Assembly: GCF_034259105.1 (NCBI RefSeq)
Contig: NZ_CP139478.1
Coordinates: 1,663,001 to 1,727,000 of the forward strand
Length of the DNA: 64,000 nucleotides
Origin: Limosilactobacillus reuteri
GTDB taxonomy: Bacteria > Bacillota > Bacilli > Lactobacillales > Lactobacillaceae
Reading direction: 5' to 3'
A model generated the notes under the pieces. That model made no database searches. It was given only the letters and a program-made list of their open reading frames with translations, and was not told the origin of the DNA. Shown here piece by piece: positions 46,747-54,850 of the stretch. Both the position numbers and the translations under genes were made by a program. The stretch's first letter is position 1. Every line of letters starts with the position of its first letter.

Positions 46747-48264
46747 CTAGAGCAAGGCAGCAATTCCTAAGAACAAGCAAGTAGCAACAAAGAGATAAAT
46801 CATTAATTTCAGCATCCACTTCCACCAAATGCCGACATTAATATGCGCAATTGCTAATGCTCCCATAACAACTCCCGAAGTTGGGGTAATAAGGTTAACC
46901 CAACCTGAAGCTGCTTGATAAGCAGTAATAACAAGGCTACCAGAAACATGCGCAAAATGTCCCATTGGTCCGATAATTCCCATCGTTGCCGCAGCTAACC
47001 CAGACGTTGATGGAATTAAGAATGACATTGGGATATAGAAAATGTAAGTCAAAATAATAAAGATCGTTTGTGATAATCCATGAAGGCCCAATTCTCCCCA
47101 GTGAAGAACTGTTCCAGTGATCATCCCATTATTCATTATTACTTGAATTCCCCGTGCAACTGCCACAATAATTGCAACGCTTAAGAAATCTCCCATTCCT
47201 GACATGAAAGCATCAATAAATTCGCTTTCCTTCATATGGTAAACAGCCATAATCAAGACCGACATAAAGAGGAAGAGCATGGTAATTTCATTGAAGTACC
47301 ATGTTCCAAGGGGTGCCATATCATGCCCTAATAAATCGCCTAGGAATGGAATATTAACCAACCACTTTGTAAATTTATCAAAAAATGTCCAATGGCTATT
47401 AAGGTTTGACCATGGAATTAGTCCTAGAATCATCACAACAAAAGTAATTCCGAATAGCCAAATAACTGTCTTTTGACGACCGGTCATCTTATGGTCGTCA
47501 TTAGGATCAGCCTTGACTAAAAAGTGCTTTTCATCTTCTGCTCGTTGATTGTAAACCAATGATTTAGTTGGATCTTTTTCAATTACCGATGCATAGTGGT
47601 AAACATAAATAATACTAATCGTTATCGTAATAATTAAAAGGATTACCCGGGAAACTAAACCATCACCAGGAGAAATATTTAACGTTTGAGAAGCTACTCC
47701 TGTGGCAAACGGGTTAACAGTTGATGCTAAACAACCAACTTGACTTCCCACTAAAGCAATCGCAACCGCTACAATTGAATCAAAGCCAACACCCATCATC
47801 ACGGGGATCAAGAGAGGATAGAATGCAATCGTTTCTTCCCCCATTCCATATGTTGATCCACCAAGAGCAAACAGAAGCATTAAAATTGGAATCAATTGTT
47901 TTTCTCGTCCCTTATACCGGCGAACGATTGAACCGATCCCTTCGTTTAATGCATTTGTCTTATTAACCACTCCTAGGAATCCACCGATAACAAGAATAAA
48001 TAGTGATACTGAGATAGCTCCATCTGTCTTTTTATCACCGACCATCCCGATAACGGGTGCCATAAAGATATCCCAAATTCCCTGGGGTTTATTTGTCACC
48101 GCCTTATATGTGCCAGAAATAATATTTCCAGCTTTATCCGTCTCATATGTCCCTGCTGGTATAATCCACGTTAAAATTGCAATTAAAATAATAATTAAAA
48201 ATAAAATTGTAAACGCAGAGGGCATATGAAAATGATGTTTTTTCTTCGTTTGTGTTTTCTGCAC
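46747..48264 (-). CDS. YfcC-family membrane carrier
   Basis: A 505-residue protein with about 12 helices of the YfcC/ArcD-like group (C4-dicarboxylate or basic amino acid carriers). Family segments include HFHMPSAFTILFLIIILIAI at the start, ALGGSTYGMGEETIAFYPLL and IPSTSGLAAATMGIIGPMGHF. A GTG start follows AGGCGG. The operon with pepV suggests uptake of peptides or an amino acid. The exact substrate cannot be inferred. Confidence 0.85.
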   Translation of the reverse strand: MQKTQTKKKHHFHMPSAFTILFLIIILIAILTWIIPAGTYETDKAGNIISGTYKAVTNKPQGIWDIFMAPVIGMVGDKKTDGAISVSLFILVIGGFLGVVNKTNALNEGIGSIVRRYKGREKQLIPILMLLFALGGSTYGMGEETIAFYPLLIPVMMGVGFDSIVAVAIALVGSQVGCLASTVNPFATGVASQTLNISPGDGLVSRVILLIITITISIIYVYHYASVIEKDPTKSLVYNQRAEDEKHFLVKADPNDDHKMTGRQKTVIWLFGITFVVMILGLIPWSNLNSHWTFFDKFTKWLVNIPFLGDLLGHDMAPLGTWYFNEITMLFLFMSVLIMAVYHMKESEFIDAFMSGMGDFLSVAIIVAVARGIQVIMNNGMITGTVLHWGELGLHGLSQTIFIILTYIFYIPMSFLIPSTSGLAAATMGIIGPMGHFAHVSGSLVITAYQAASGWVNLITPTSGVVMGALAIAHINVGIWWKWMLKLMIYLFVATCLFLGIAALL

Positions 48265-48398
48265 AATAACCGCCTCTTTTGTAAAATTAGTATCAATTTT
48301 ATTTTAATTCAGTTTGAAAGCGGCTTCAACTTAATCTAAGAATTATCCTTAAAGAATGCTATAATTGCCTTGTAGTAATTTTAAGGAGGATGAAGCTA

Positions 48399-49343
48399 AT
48401 GGTAATGAATCCTAATAAAGCACAAGACGTTTGGAAAGACGCCGGTGAACATGTCCAATTTACTGTATTAGAATTAAAACGAGAAAATCAAGCAAAGGAA
48501 CAAGAAGCAATTCAAGAATTTGTTGAACGGTTCCAAGCAATTACTCGATCACTGCGAATTCGGGATAATAAGGGTAATCTTAAAGTTTCTTTAGGCTTTA
48601 GCAACGACGCATGGGACTATCTTTTCCCAAATGCCCCTAAACCCAAAGAATTAGAAACTTACCAAACATTAACCGGGCCAAAATACAAAATGCCTGCCGC
48701 AAAAGGAGATATTTTCCTCCATATTCGTGCAAACGATGAGGCTGCAGTTTACGAATTCATGGCTCAAGTAATGCTCTTTATTAGAGATATTACTAATGTT
48801 GTTGATGAAACAAAGGGCTTTCGCTATTTTGAAGGCCGGGCCATTATTGGCTTTATTGATGGAACTGAAAATCCGGAACCTCAGGATGCTGCTGAATACG
48901 CAATTATTGGTGATGAGGATCCTACGTTTGAAAATGGTTCATATGCCTTTACACAAAAATGGCGGCATAACATGGACATTTGGAATAAGCTAACTACTGA
49001 AACGCAAGAAAAAGCTGTTGGACGAAAGAAGTTTTCTGGCTTAGAATTAAGCGAAAAAGAGAAGTTTAAGAATGCTCATAATGTCGCTTCCCAAGCGGAA
49101 ATTGATGGTATTGAACAGAAGATTGTGCGCATGAATGTTCCATATTCAGACCCTGCCGCTGATAATACTGGAACTTTCTTTATTGGTTATTCACGGCATT
49201 GGACTGTAACTAAGAAGATGCTTGAAAATATGCTTGAGCAAAACGATTATCTCCTAACTTTCTCTGATATTTTAGGTGGTCAACTCTTCTTTATTCCTTC
49301 GCGTCCAATGTTGGATCAAATTGCTGAAGGCGAATTAAATTAG
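48399..49343 (+). CDS. DyP-type heme peroxidase
   Basis: A 314-residue dye-decolorizing peroxidase, cytosolic by sequence (no Tat or Sec signal). The hallmark GFIDGTENP (catalytic Asp about residue 152) is clear, followed by NGSYAFTQKWRHNM and a heme-proximal His region near HNVASQ. The ATG at 48399 is chosen because AAGGAGG lies nine bases upstream. It needs heme; a ferrochelatase gene lies 8.6 kb away. The ABC-F promoter begins only five bases after its stop with no terminator between, so readthrough into the ABC-F leader is possible. Confidence 0.9.
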   Translation: MVMNPNKAQDVWKDAGEHVQFTVLELKRENQAKEQEAIQEFVERFQAITRSLRIRDNKGNLKVSLGFSNDAWDYLFPNAPKPKELETYQTLTGPKYKMPAAKGDIFLHIRANDEAAVYEFMAQVMLFIRDITNVVDETKGFRYFEGRAIIGFIDGTENPEPQDAAEYAIIGDEDPTFENGSYAFTQKWRHNMDIWNKLTTETQEKAVGRKKFSGLELSEKEKFKNAHNVASQAEIDGIEQKIVRMNVPYSDPAADNTGTFFIGYSRHWTVTKKMLENMLEQNDYLLTFSDILGGQLFFIPSRPMLDQIAEGELN

Positions 49344-49407
49344 TTGATTGACAAGTTGAAGGCAAATTGCTATATTATTAGCAGCAAATTTTAGGAGGGA
49401 TCATCCA

Positions 49408-49419
49408 TTGAAATTTTAA
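49408..49419 (+). CDS. Three-codon leader ORF (MKF) of the ABC-F attenuator
   Basis: TTG-AAA-TTT-TAA follows AGGAGGG by eight bases. A ribosome held here by an antibiotic would cover 49418-49425, the segment that otherwise pairs with 49475-49482. An alternative frame from an ATT at 49407, or the ATG at 49434, encodes a longer peptide ending WIHAERYYG, but neither start has a proper ribosome site and codon. Confidence 0.6.
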   Translation: MKF

Positions 49420-49539
49420 TTCTACACAATTTAATGTATCTGGAACTGTGGATTCACGCAGAAAGGTACTACGGGTAGAATTATTTTTCAATGATTGATC
49501 AATAAATGAGAACTAATGGGCCAATACCATTAGTTTAAA

Positions 49540-49567
49540 AGTCTACCTGTAGTGGTGGGCTTTTTTT
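49540..49567 (+). terminator. Intrinsic terminator in the ABC-F leader
   Basis: AGTCTACC and GGTGGGCT (with G.T pairs) enclose TGTAGT and are followed by seven T. The 5' arm and loop are the same bases that can pair with the upstream antiterminator. Confidence 0.85.
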
Positions 49568-49606
49568 CGTTACCTTTTCTGCGAGTAACGAAAGGGTGAT
49601 TTTTTA

Positions 49607-51076
49607 ATGGAACCAATCACGATAAATAATTTAACTTTTGCTTATCCGGGACAAGAACCACTTTTTAATCATTGTGATCTTAATATTAGCAGCGATTGGA
49701 AACTTGGTCTTCTTGGACGAAACGGTCGGGGCAAAACCACACTACTCAAAATCTTGCAAAAGCAACTTTCCTTTCAAGGAAGTATTCAAACCAATCTTAA
49801 GTTTAACTATTATCCATTAGTAATTCGTGAACCGAATGATTACACATTGAATGTCCTTATGAGAAGTGGCTATCAAGGTGAGCAATGGCAAATCGAACGA
49901 GAATTAAATTTGATGGCAACTCCCACAGAATTACTATGGCAACCTTTCAGTAGTCTTAGTGGTGGCGAACAAACACATGTGATGCTAGCAACCCTTTTTG
50001 CCCAGGATGGATATTTCCCCCTGCTTGACGAACCGACTAATCACCTTGATCAGGATGGTCGAAAACAAATTGCTCAATATCTAAAAGCGAAAAAAAACGG
50101 CTTCATTATCACTAGCCATGACCGAGATTTTCTCGATAAAGTCATTGACCATTCATTAGTGATTGAACAACACCAGCTTGTTTTAACCCATGGTAATTAC
50201 AGTGATTATTTCGTTCATAAGGAGCAACGAGATTCTACGGCCATCAAGAAAAACGAAAATTTATTAAAAGATATTCATCATTTAAAGCAAACACGTCAGG
50301 CAAAATCTCAATGGGCTCAACAAGCAGAAAATGAAAAGAAGAATAATTTGCATGCGGATAAAGGCTTTATTGGTGCCAAAGCTGCAAAAATGATGAAAAA
50401 AGCAACCATAATGAAAGGACGCTTAGACACCGCAATCGAGGAACGAAAAGGACTTTTAAAAGAGATTGAAAATGTTGTTCCGCTAACAATTAATGTCCTC
50501 CCCACTAATCATCAACTATTGTTAAGCATTAATGATCTAACGTTATCGTATCCAACTAAACAACTCTGTTCTAATATCACTACAACCATTAAAAAAAATG
50601 ACCAGGTCCTGCTCTGTGGGAATAATGGTACTGGAAAATCTAGTATTATTAATGCAATCATTGGGACATTCAGTGGTAAGCAAAGCGGAGATATACTTTT
50701 TAGCAGTACCCTTAAAATCAGCACAGTACGTCAAGATTATTCTGATAATCATGGAAGTTTACGTAGTTTTGCATCTTCTTCTAAAATCAACTACGATCAA
50801 TTTCTTAACCTTTTTCGTAAATTAGGAATGGAACGTACTACTTTTGATGTTCCGATTGAAGAAATGAGTATGGGACAACAAAAGAAGGTTGAACTAGCAC
50901 GGTCATTAGCTGAGCCCGCTCACCTTTATTTATGGGATGAGCCGCTAAATTATCTTGATACCTATAATCAGCAACAACTAATTCAGTTAATTCAAGAAAA
51001 GCGACCACCAATGCTAATTGTTGAACATGATCAAAATTTTATTAAGCAAATTGCCACAAAGAAAATTGAAATTTAA
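49607..51076 (+). CDS. ABC-F ribosome-protection type ATPase (Lsa/Vga/Msr-like)
   Basis: A 489-residue protein with two ABC domains and no membrane segment. Domain 1 has Walker A GRNGRGKT (residues 37-44), signature LSGGEQ and Walker B LLDEPTNHLD. Domain 2 has GNNGTGKSS, a degenerate signature MSMGQQKK and LWDEPLNYLD. Between them lies the charged helical linker (about 195-285) that in resistance ABC-F proteins reaches toward the peptidyl-transferase centre. Such proteins displace lincosamide, streptogramin or pleuromutilin antibiotics from ribosomes. The weakened second signature is typical of that group. The attenuator leader supports antibiotic induction. The drug range is not readable. 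Confidence 0.87.
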   Translation: MEPITINNLTFAYPGQEPLFNHCDLNISSDWKLGLLGRNGRGKTTLLKILQKQLSFQGSIQTNLKFNYYPLVIREPNDYTLNVLMRSGYQGEQWQIERELNLMATPTELLWQPFSSLSGGEQTHVMLATLFAQDGYFPLLDEPTNHLDQDGRKQIAQYLKAKKNGFIITSHDRDFLDKVIDHSLVIEQHQLVLTHGNYSDYFVHKEQRDSTAIKKNENLLKDIHHLKQTRQAKSQWAQQAENEKKNNLHADKGFIGAKAAKMMKKATIMKGRLDTAIEERKGLLKEIENVVPLTINVLPTNHQLLLSINDLTLSYPTKQLCSNITTTIKKNDQVLLCGNNGTGKSSIINAIIGTFSGKQSGDILFSSTLKISTVRQDYSDNHGSLRSFASSSKINYDQFLNLFRKLGMERTTFDVPIEEMSMGQQKKVELARSLAEPAHLYLWDEPLNYLDTYNQQQLIQLIQEKRPPMLIVEHDQNFIKQIATKKIEI

Positions 51077-51114
51077 TATTTCCTGGGAAATAATCAACTT
51101 TACCAACTTAATGT

Positions 51115-51168
51115 TAAAAAGGAGCTTCACGCGACAAAATAATAGTCGTTTGAAGCTCCATAATTTTT
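51115..51168. terminator. Bidirectional Rho-independent terminator
   Basis: GGAGCTTCA.CGAC and GTCG..TGAAGCTCC form a long stem flanked by AAAAA and ATTTTT, between converging ABC-F and esterase genes. Confidence 0.85.
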
Positions 51169-51170
51169 AG

Positions 51171-51887
51171 CTAAATTAAATTCAACTCAGTTAACCACTC
51201 AAGAAATAGTGGGAACCACTTTCCCATATGCGTATCTACCCGATCATTATTAACAATACCAGTATATTCGTTAGCTAACGCGATTCCATGTCCCCCAGTG
51301 CCAAACTCATGTAATTCATATGGAATATCATGCTTAATTAACGCATCTGCATATACTTGAAGGTGATCAACAAAGGGAGTCAGTTCATCTTTTGCCGATC
51401 CCCACATAAAGGTTGGTAGTGTTTGCGGATTTACCAATTTTGCTACATTTTCTGTTGTAACCCCCATGCGTTCATCAATCAAGGGTTGAATAACAGGATA
51501 TCCTAATGCGGCAAATTTAGCATGTGTTAGTTTTTCGTTACTATATGCAGCGGCAATTTGGCCTCCTGCAGAAAAGCCAATAATCCCCAACCGATCAGTG
51601 TCAACATCAAATTCAGCTGCATGGTTGACGATATATTCAAATGCTTGGTGAACCGCTATTTTGGCTTCTTCATAATTCTTATGCTCAACTACCGGATATC
51701 GTACAACAAATGTTTGCCATGCATGGGTTGCAAACGTTAATGCCACCCGTTCGGAATCTCGTTCCATAATCTGGTTATAACTGCCTCCTGGCAAAATAAC
51801 AAGGCCAGGTAAAGCTTTATCAGTATGACTATGATAAATGTCTAGAGACGAATATGGTTGATCTAAGTTAACACTTTTAATTTCCAT
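51171..51887 (-). CDS. Alpha/beta hydrolase, acetyl-esterase type
   Basis: A 238-residue cytosolic serine esterase of the BD-FAE/xylan-acetylesterase-like group. The oxyanion loop reads VILPGGSYN, the nucleophile elbow GFSAGGQIA (Ser about residue 109), with an Asp in SAKDELTP and the catalytic His in GTGGHGIAL. Length is normal. The start codon is ATG, with TGAGGTGAG upstream. It is a single gene; the substrate is probably an acetylated sugar or similar ester, inferred from family only. Confidence 0.85.
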   Translation of the reverse strand: MEIKSVNLDQPYSSLDIYHSHTDKALPGLVILPGGSYNQIMERDSERVALTFATHAWQTFVVRYPVVEHKNYEEAKIAVHQAFEYIVNHAAEFDVDTDRLGIIGFSAGGQIAAAYSNEKLTHAKFAALGYPVIQPLIDERMGVTTENVAKLVNPQTLPTFMWGSAKDELTPFVDHLQVYADALIKHDIPYELHEFGTGGHGIALANEYTGIVNNDRVDTHMGKWFPLFLEWLTELNLI

Positions 51888-52065
51888 TTTCTCACCTCAT
51901 TTTGATTTTTAAATGTTGAAATTACAAAGAATAGTATAACCTTAATCTGAGATAAACGATACAATTAAACAATTTGTTATTAATTTCTAAATTCCCTCTT
52001 GTTTATCACGACACATTTGTTAAAGTGGTAAGGTATTAATTATTATTTGGGGGTTAGAAAATCTA

Positions 52066-53094
52066 ATGAGTATTATGAAGACTAGGTCATTCTGGATTGC
52101 TGCCATTATGACCTTAATTTGTTCTGTTGCTGGGGTGCTTTTAGCAAAACTACCTTATGTCAACTTAATCGGGGCATTGGTTATTGCTTTATTATTAGGT
52201 ATTGCCATGCAGTTGACTCCTGCTAGCTTGCGGAATGAGGCTCAAGGCGGCATCGGATTTATTTCTAACAAATTTTTACGGCTTGGTATTATTCTTCTTG
52301 GTTTCCGCTTAAACCTAGAAAAACTTGCTGCCGCTGGGGTTAAGACTATTTTAGTTGCGGCTATTGAAGTTACCGGCACGATTGTCCTTACTTATTGGCT
52401 TAGTCGAAAGTTTGGTGCAGAAGATGAATTAGCTATCCTTTCTGCTTGCGGCTGTGGTATTTGTGGAGCGGCTGCTGTAATGGGGGTTTCACCACAAATT
52501 GAAACTGACAACGAGGAGCGCAAACGAGAAAATGAAGTATTAGCTGTTGCTGTTGTTTGTGTAATGGGGACAGTCTTTACTTTAGTTGAAATTGGAATAA
52601 AGCCACTCCTCGGACTTACCGATCCACAGTTTGGAATTGTGGCTGGTGGTTCATTATATGAAATTGCTCATGCCGTTGCAGCCGGGGGAGCTTTTGGTGA
52701 AGCAAGTTTAGATAACGCCCTTATTATGAAACTTTCACGGGTTCTTCTCTTAGCGCCAGTCGCTTTAATTGTTGGTTACTGGTATCAACACCGCCTTATA
52801 GTTGAAAGTGAAGAAGAACATACTAAAGAACCAAAGAAATTACCAATTCCTTGGTTCCTCGGCGGTTTTATTTTAACTAGTGTGTTAGGAACCTTTCTTC
52901 CATTCTCACCAGCCTTTCTTGATGCACTTGTTCAAGCAGCCTATATCTTTTTAGGAATGGCAATGGCTGCATTAGGTGTTTCAGTAAACTTTAAGGTTAT
53001 TTTTAAACGTGGAGGGGCCGTTTTTGGTGTGGCTGCGATTAGCTCAACCTGTTTATTGGTATTTATGATTATTATGAGTAAAATATTCTTCTAG
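52066..53094 (+). CDS. YeiH/UPF0324 family membrane protein
   Basis: A 342-residue protein with about ten hydrophobic helices of the YeiH (putative sulfate exporter) family. Typical segments are LRLGIILLGFRLNL, SACGCGICGAAAVMGVSPQI with its cysteine cluster, and YEIAHAVAAGGAFGE. GGGGG precedes the ATG at a long distance, so the start is moderately certain. The physiological substrate is not established for most members. A monocistronic unit between two terminators. Confidence 0.87.
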   Translation: MSIMKTRSFWIAAIMTLICSVAGVLLAKLPYVNLIGALVIALLLGIAMQLTPASLRNEAQGGIGFISNKFLRLGIILLGFRLNLEKLAAAGVKTILVAAIEVTGTIVLTYWLSRKFGAEDELAILSACGCGICGAAAVMGVSPQIETDNEERKRENEVLAVAVVCVMGTVFTLVEIGIKPLLGLTDPQFGIVAGGSLYEIAHAVAAGGAFGEASLDNALIMKLSRVLLLAPVALIVGYWYQHRLIVESEEEHTKEPKKLPIPWFLGGFILTSVLGTFLPFSPAFLDALVQAAYIFLGMAMAALGVSVNFKVIFKRGGAVFGVAAISSTCLLVFMIIMSKIFF

Positions 53095-53099
53095 ATTAT

Positions 53100-53166
53100 T
53101 AAAAGCGTTAAATTGAGGATTTATTTTAGACGGCATATAGTCTTTCCGCCAATTTAACGCTTTTTA
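53100..53166. terminator. Bidirectional Rho-independent terminator
   Basis: AAAGCGTTAAATTG and CAATTTAACGCTTT form a 14-bp perfect stem with A and T flanks. An inner GGC/GCC-rich pairing is also possible. It separates converging genes. Confidence 0.87.
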
Positions 53167-53177
53167 TTTATATTCTT

Positions 53178-53717
53178 CTATTTAACTGTCTTTCCTAGCT
53201 GGTAAGCTTCTTCAACGTGTTTAGCCAGTTTTTGATTATTCCAAGAATCAGCTGCGAGTACCTCTCCTACTTTATCCCAACGCATATATTCAAGCAATTG
53301 CTTAAAATATAAGTTAAGTGAAGCAAAGGCATCTGCTTGACCATAACCACTCACTAAAGTAATAGCTTTCTTTCCGCCGTGAAGTTCATGGTTATAGCTG
53401 TAGAAACGATCAATCACTGCTTTTAGCGCTGCATTGATCCCATAATAATATAGCGAACTAACCAAGACTACCATGTCTGCCGCTAACAGCTTAGGCATTA
53501 CTTCATTAGTAATAACATCATTCGGTTCAATCGCAACTTCTTGTCCGGGATGATTGTCCTCCAATTTAATCATCGAAAATTCATCGGTCCGGCGTCCAGC
53601 ATCAAAGCGATAAACTTCATTTTCTGCTTCAGTTGCGCCCTTAACAAAAGCATCTGCTAATTGCTCAGAAGTTCCTGGATGATGGGGACTTCCTGTTAAT
53701 ACAACAATCTTCATCAT
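53178..53717 (-). CDS. NAD(P)H-dependent flavin oxidoreductase (flavodoxin fold)
   Basis: A 179-residue flavodoxin-like reductase. The FMN phosphate loop is GSPHHPGTSEQLADAF near the N-terminus, followed by SSLYYYGINAALKAVIDRFY and TLVSGYGQADA. It belongs to the NADPH-dependent FMN reductase/quinone reductase group. ATG follows AAAGGACGGGATC. Role: reduction of quinones or similar, probably in redox protection. It is a separate unit from cysK, with a small gene between. Confidence 0.87.
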   Translation of the reverse strand: MMKIVVLTGSPHHPGTSEQLADAFVKGATEAENEVYRFDAGRRTDEFSMIKLEDNHPGQEVAIEPNDVITNEVMPKLLAADMVVLVSSLYYYGINAALKAVIDRFYSYNHELHGGKKAITLVSGYGQADAFASLNLYFKQLLEYMRWDKVGEVLAADSWNNQKLAKHVEEAYQLGKTVK

Positions 53718-53804
53718 GATCCCGTCCTTTCTTACTTAATTATAGTGATAGTTCGACTAAATTAGAAATAGAAACATTGAATATTAATAGATAACTAAAA
53801 TGAA

Positions 53805-53909
53805 TTAACGATGCCAACTAAAGATTTTCAACCAATTTACCTTAGCTCGCTCTCGTTTTTGTTCTTCTTTAATGTATGAACGATCCGTAATGAAATGAAA
53901 GATATTCAT
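53805..53909 (-). CDS. Small basic protein, 34 residues, coupled to cysteine synthase
   Basis: A frame of 34 codons begins ATG at 53909, two bases after the cysteine synthase stop, with GAGGAA inside the end of that gene as ribosome site. It encodes MNIFHFITDRSYIKEEQKRE and then a short tail rich in Trp, Lys and Arg. Tight spacing suggests translational coupling. No family is recognised. It is too short for certainty, but the placement is typical of a real operon-end small protein. Confidence 0.5.
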   Translation of the reverse strand: MNIFHFITDRSYIKEEQKRERAKVNWLKIFSWHR

Positions 53910-53911
53910 GC

Positions 53912-54826
53912 CTATTCCTCATAAATATGTTCACTGAGGTAACGTTCGCTTGAATCAGAAAATACCGTGACTAAATTAGCCCCGTGCGGTAATTCTTTAG
54001 CAACTTCTAAACTTGCCGCAAGCGCAGCCCCACTAGAGCTACCAATAAAGAGGCCGAGATTTTTAGCAACCCAGCGAACATAATAGAATGCATCCTCATC
54101 ACTGATTGTTTTTACCCCGGTATAATCTAAATTCTTGAAGAATAGCGGAATAAATTCAACGCCAATTCCTTCTGTACGGTGACTATGGGCTGGGCCCCCA
54201 TTTAAAATCGATCCGGCTGGTTCAACAATATAGCCTTTCAACTCTGGGTAAGCATCTTGGAGCGCCTTTTGAATCCCCGCAAAAGTGCCACCACTTCCTG
54301 CCCCAGCTACAAAGGCCGCCAGCGGTTTATTAGCAAGATCAGCTAAAATTTCTGGTCCCAAGGTGTGCTGATAAACATCAGGATTCGCTGGATTCTGGAA
54401 TTGTAAAGGCACATAAGCATTCCCAATTGCAGCCGCCAATTCTTTTGCGGCCGCAATTGCCCCCTTAATTCCCTCTTCACTCGGGGTATTAATCACTTCA
54501 GCTCCTAGCGCACGCATTAACGTTTGCTTTTCAAAACTAAACTTTTCTGGCACCACTAATTTAACTGGTAAATGGTATTTTAAGGCTGCTAAAGCAACTC
54601 CAATTCCTGTATTTCCGGCCGTTGGTTCAATAATCGTTGTTGTATCTGTTATTTTTCCTTCTTCCATTCCTCGCTGGATTAACGCCATCCCCAAACGATC
54701 CTTAATACTGCCACCAGGATTAAACATTTCGAGCTTAGCATAAATATTAACGTCATTCGGAGTCTTCATCGGCAGGTGCATCAAGGGGGTGTGACCAATC
54801 AAATCATAAGTATTTTCAACTAACAT
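53912..54826 (-). CDS. cysK: Cysteine synthase family PLP enzyme
   Basis: A 304-residue beta-replacement enzyme that makes cysteine from O-acetylserine and sulfide, or acts on serine/homocysteine as cystathionine beta-synthase. The PLP lysine is in [10 protein letters not shown] (about residue 42), the substrate loop is [10 protein letters not shown], and the phosphate loop is [20 protein letters not shown] precedes the ATG. The upstream leader contains a Cys-Cys-Cys leader peptide and intrinsic terminator, now split from this gene by a group IIC intron. That leader supports a role in cysteine supply. Synthase versus cystathionine beta-synthase remains open. Confidence 0.88.
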   Translation of the reverse strand: MLVENTYDLIGHTPLMHLPMKTPNDVNIYAKLEMFNPGGSIKDRLGMALIQRGMEEGKITDTTTIIEPTAGNTGIGVALAALKYHLPVKLVVPEKFSFEKQTLMRALGAEVINTPSEEGIKGAIAAAKELAAAIGNAYVPLQFQNPANPDVYQHTLGPEILADLANKPLAAFVAGAGSGGTFAGIQKALQDAYPELKGYIVEPAGSILNGGPAHSHRTEGIGVEFIPLFFKNLDYTGVKTISDEDAFYYVRWVAKNLGLFIGSSSGAALAASLEVAKELPHGANLVTVFSDSSERYLSEHIYEE

Positions 54827-54850
54827 AATGGTTCCTTCTTCCTCAGAATA

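Larger units (their letters stand above)
49348..49606 (+). promoter_or_regulatory. Ribosome-sensing attenuator leader of the ABC-F gene
   Basis: The promoter is TTGACA (49348-49353), 17 bp, TATATT (49371-49376). The leader has AGGAGGG (49393-49399) and a three-codon frame at 49408-49419. Helix P1 joins 49399-49425 with 49475-49500, about 22 pairs including the leader start codon. The antiterminator ACTACGGGTAGA (49468-49479) pairs with TCTACCTGTAGT (49542-49553), and CGCAGAAAGGTA (49457-49468) with TACCTTTTCTGCG (49571-49583). Both exclude P1 and the terminator. A 9-bp hairpin (49511-49535) stands between. TTTCGTTAC/GTAACGAAA (49565-49593) may mask the ABC-F ribosome site. Confidence 0.85.

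Noticed and set aside
49434..49480. Longer ABC-F leader peptide (ATG 49434, ending ERYYG)
   Set aside because: No ribosome site precedes that ATG, and the ORF covers the antiterminator itself. It was kept only as an alternative to the AGGAGGG-led three-codon ORF.
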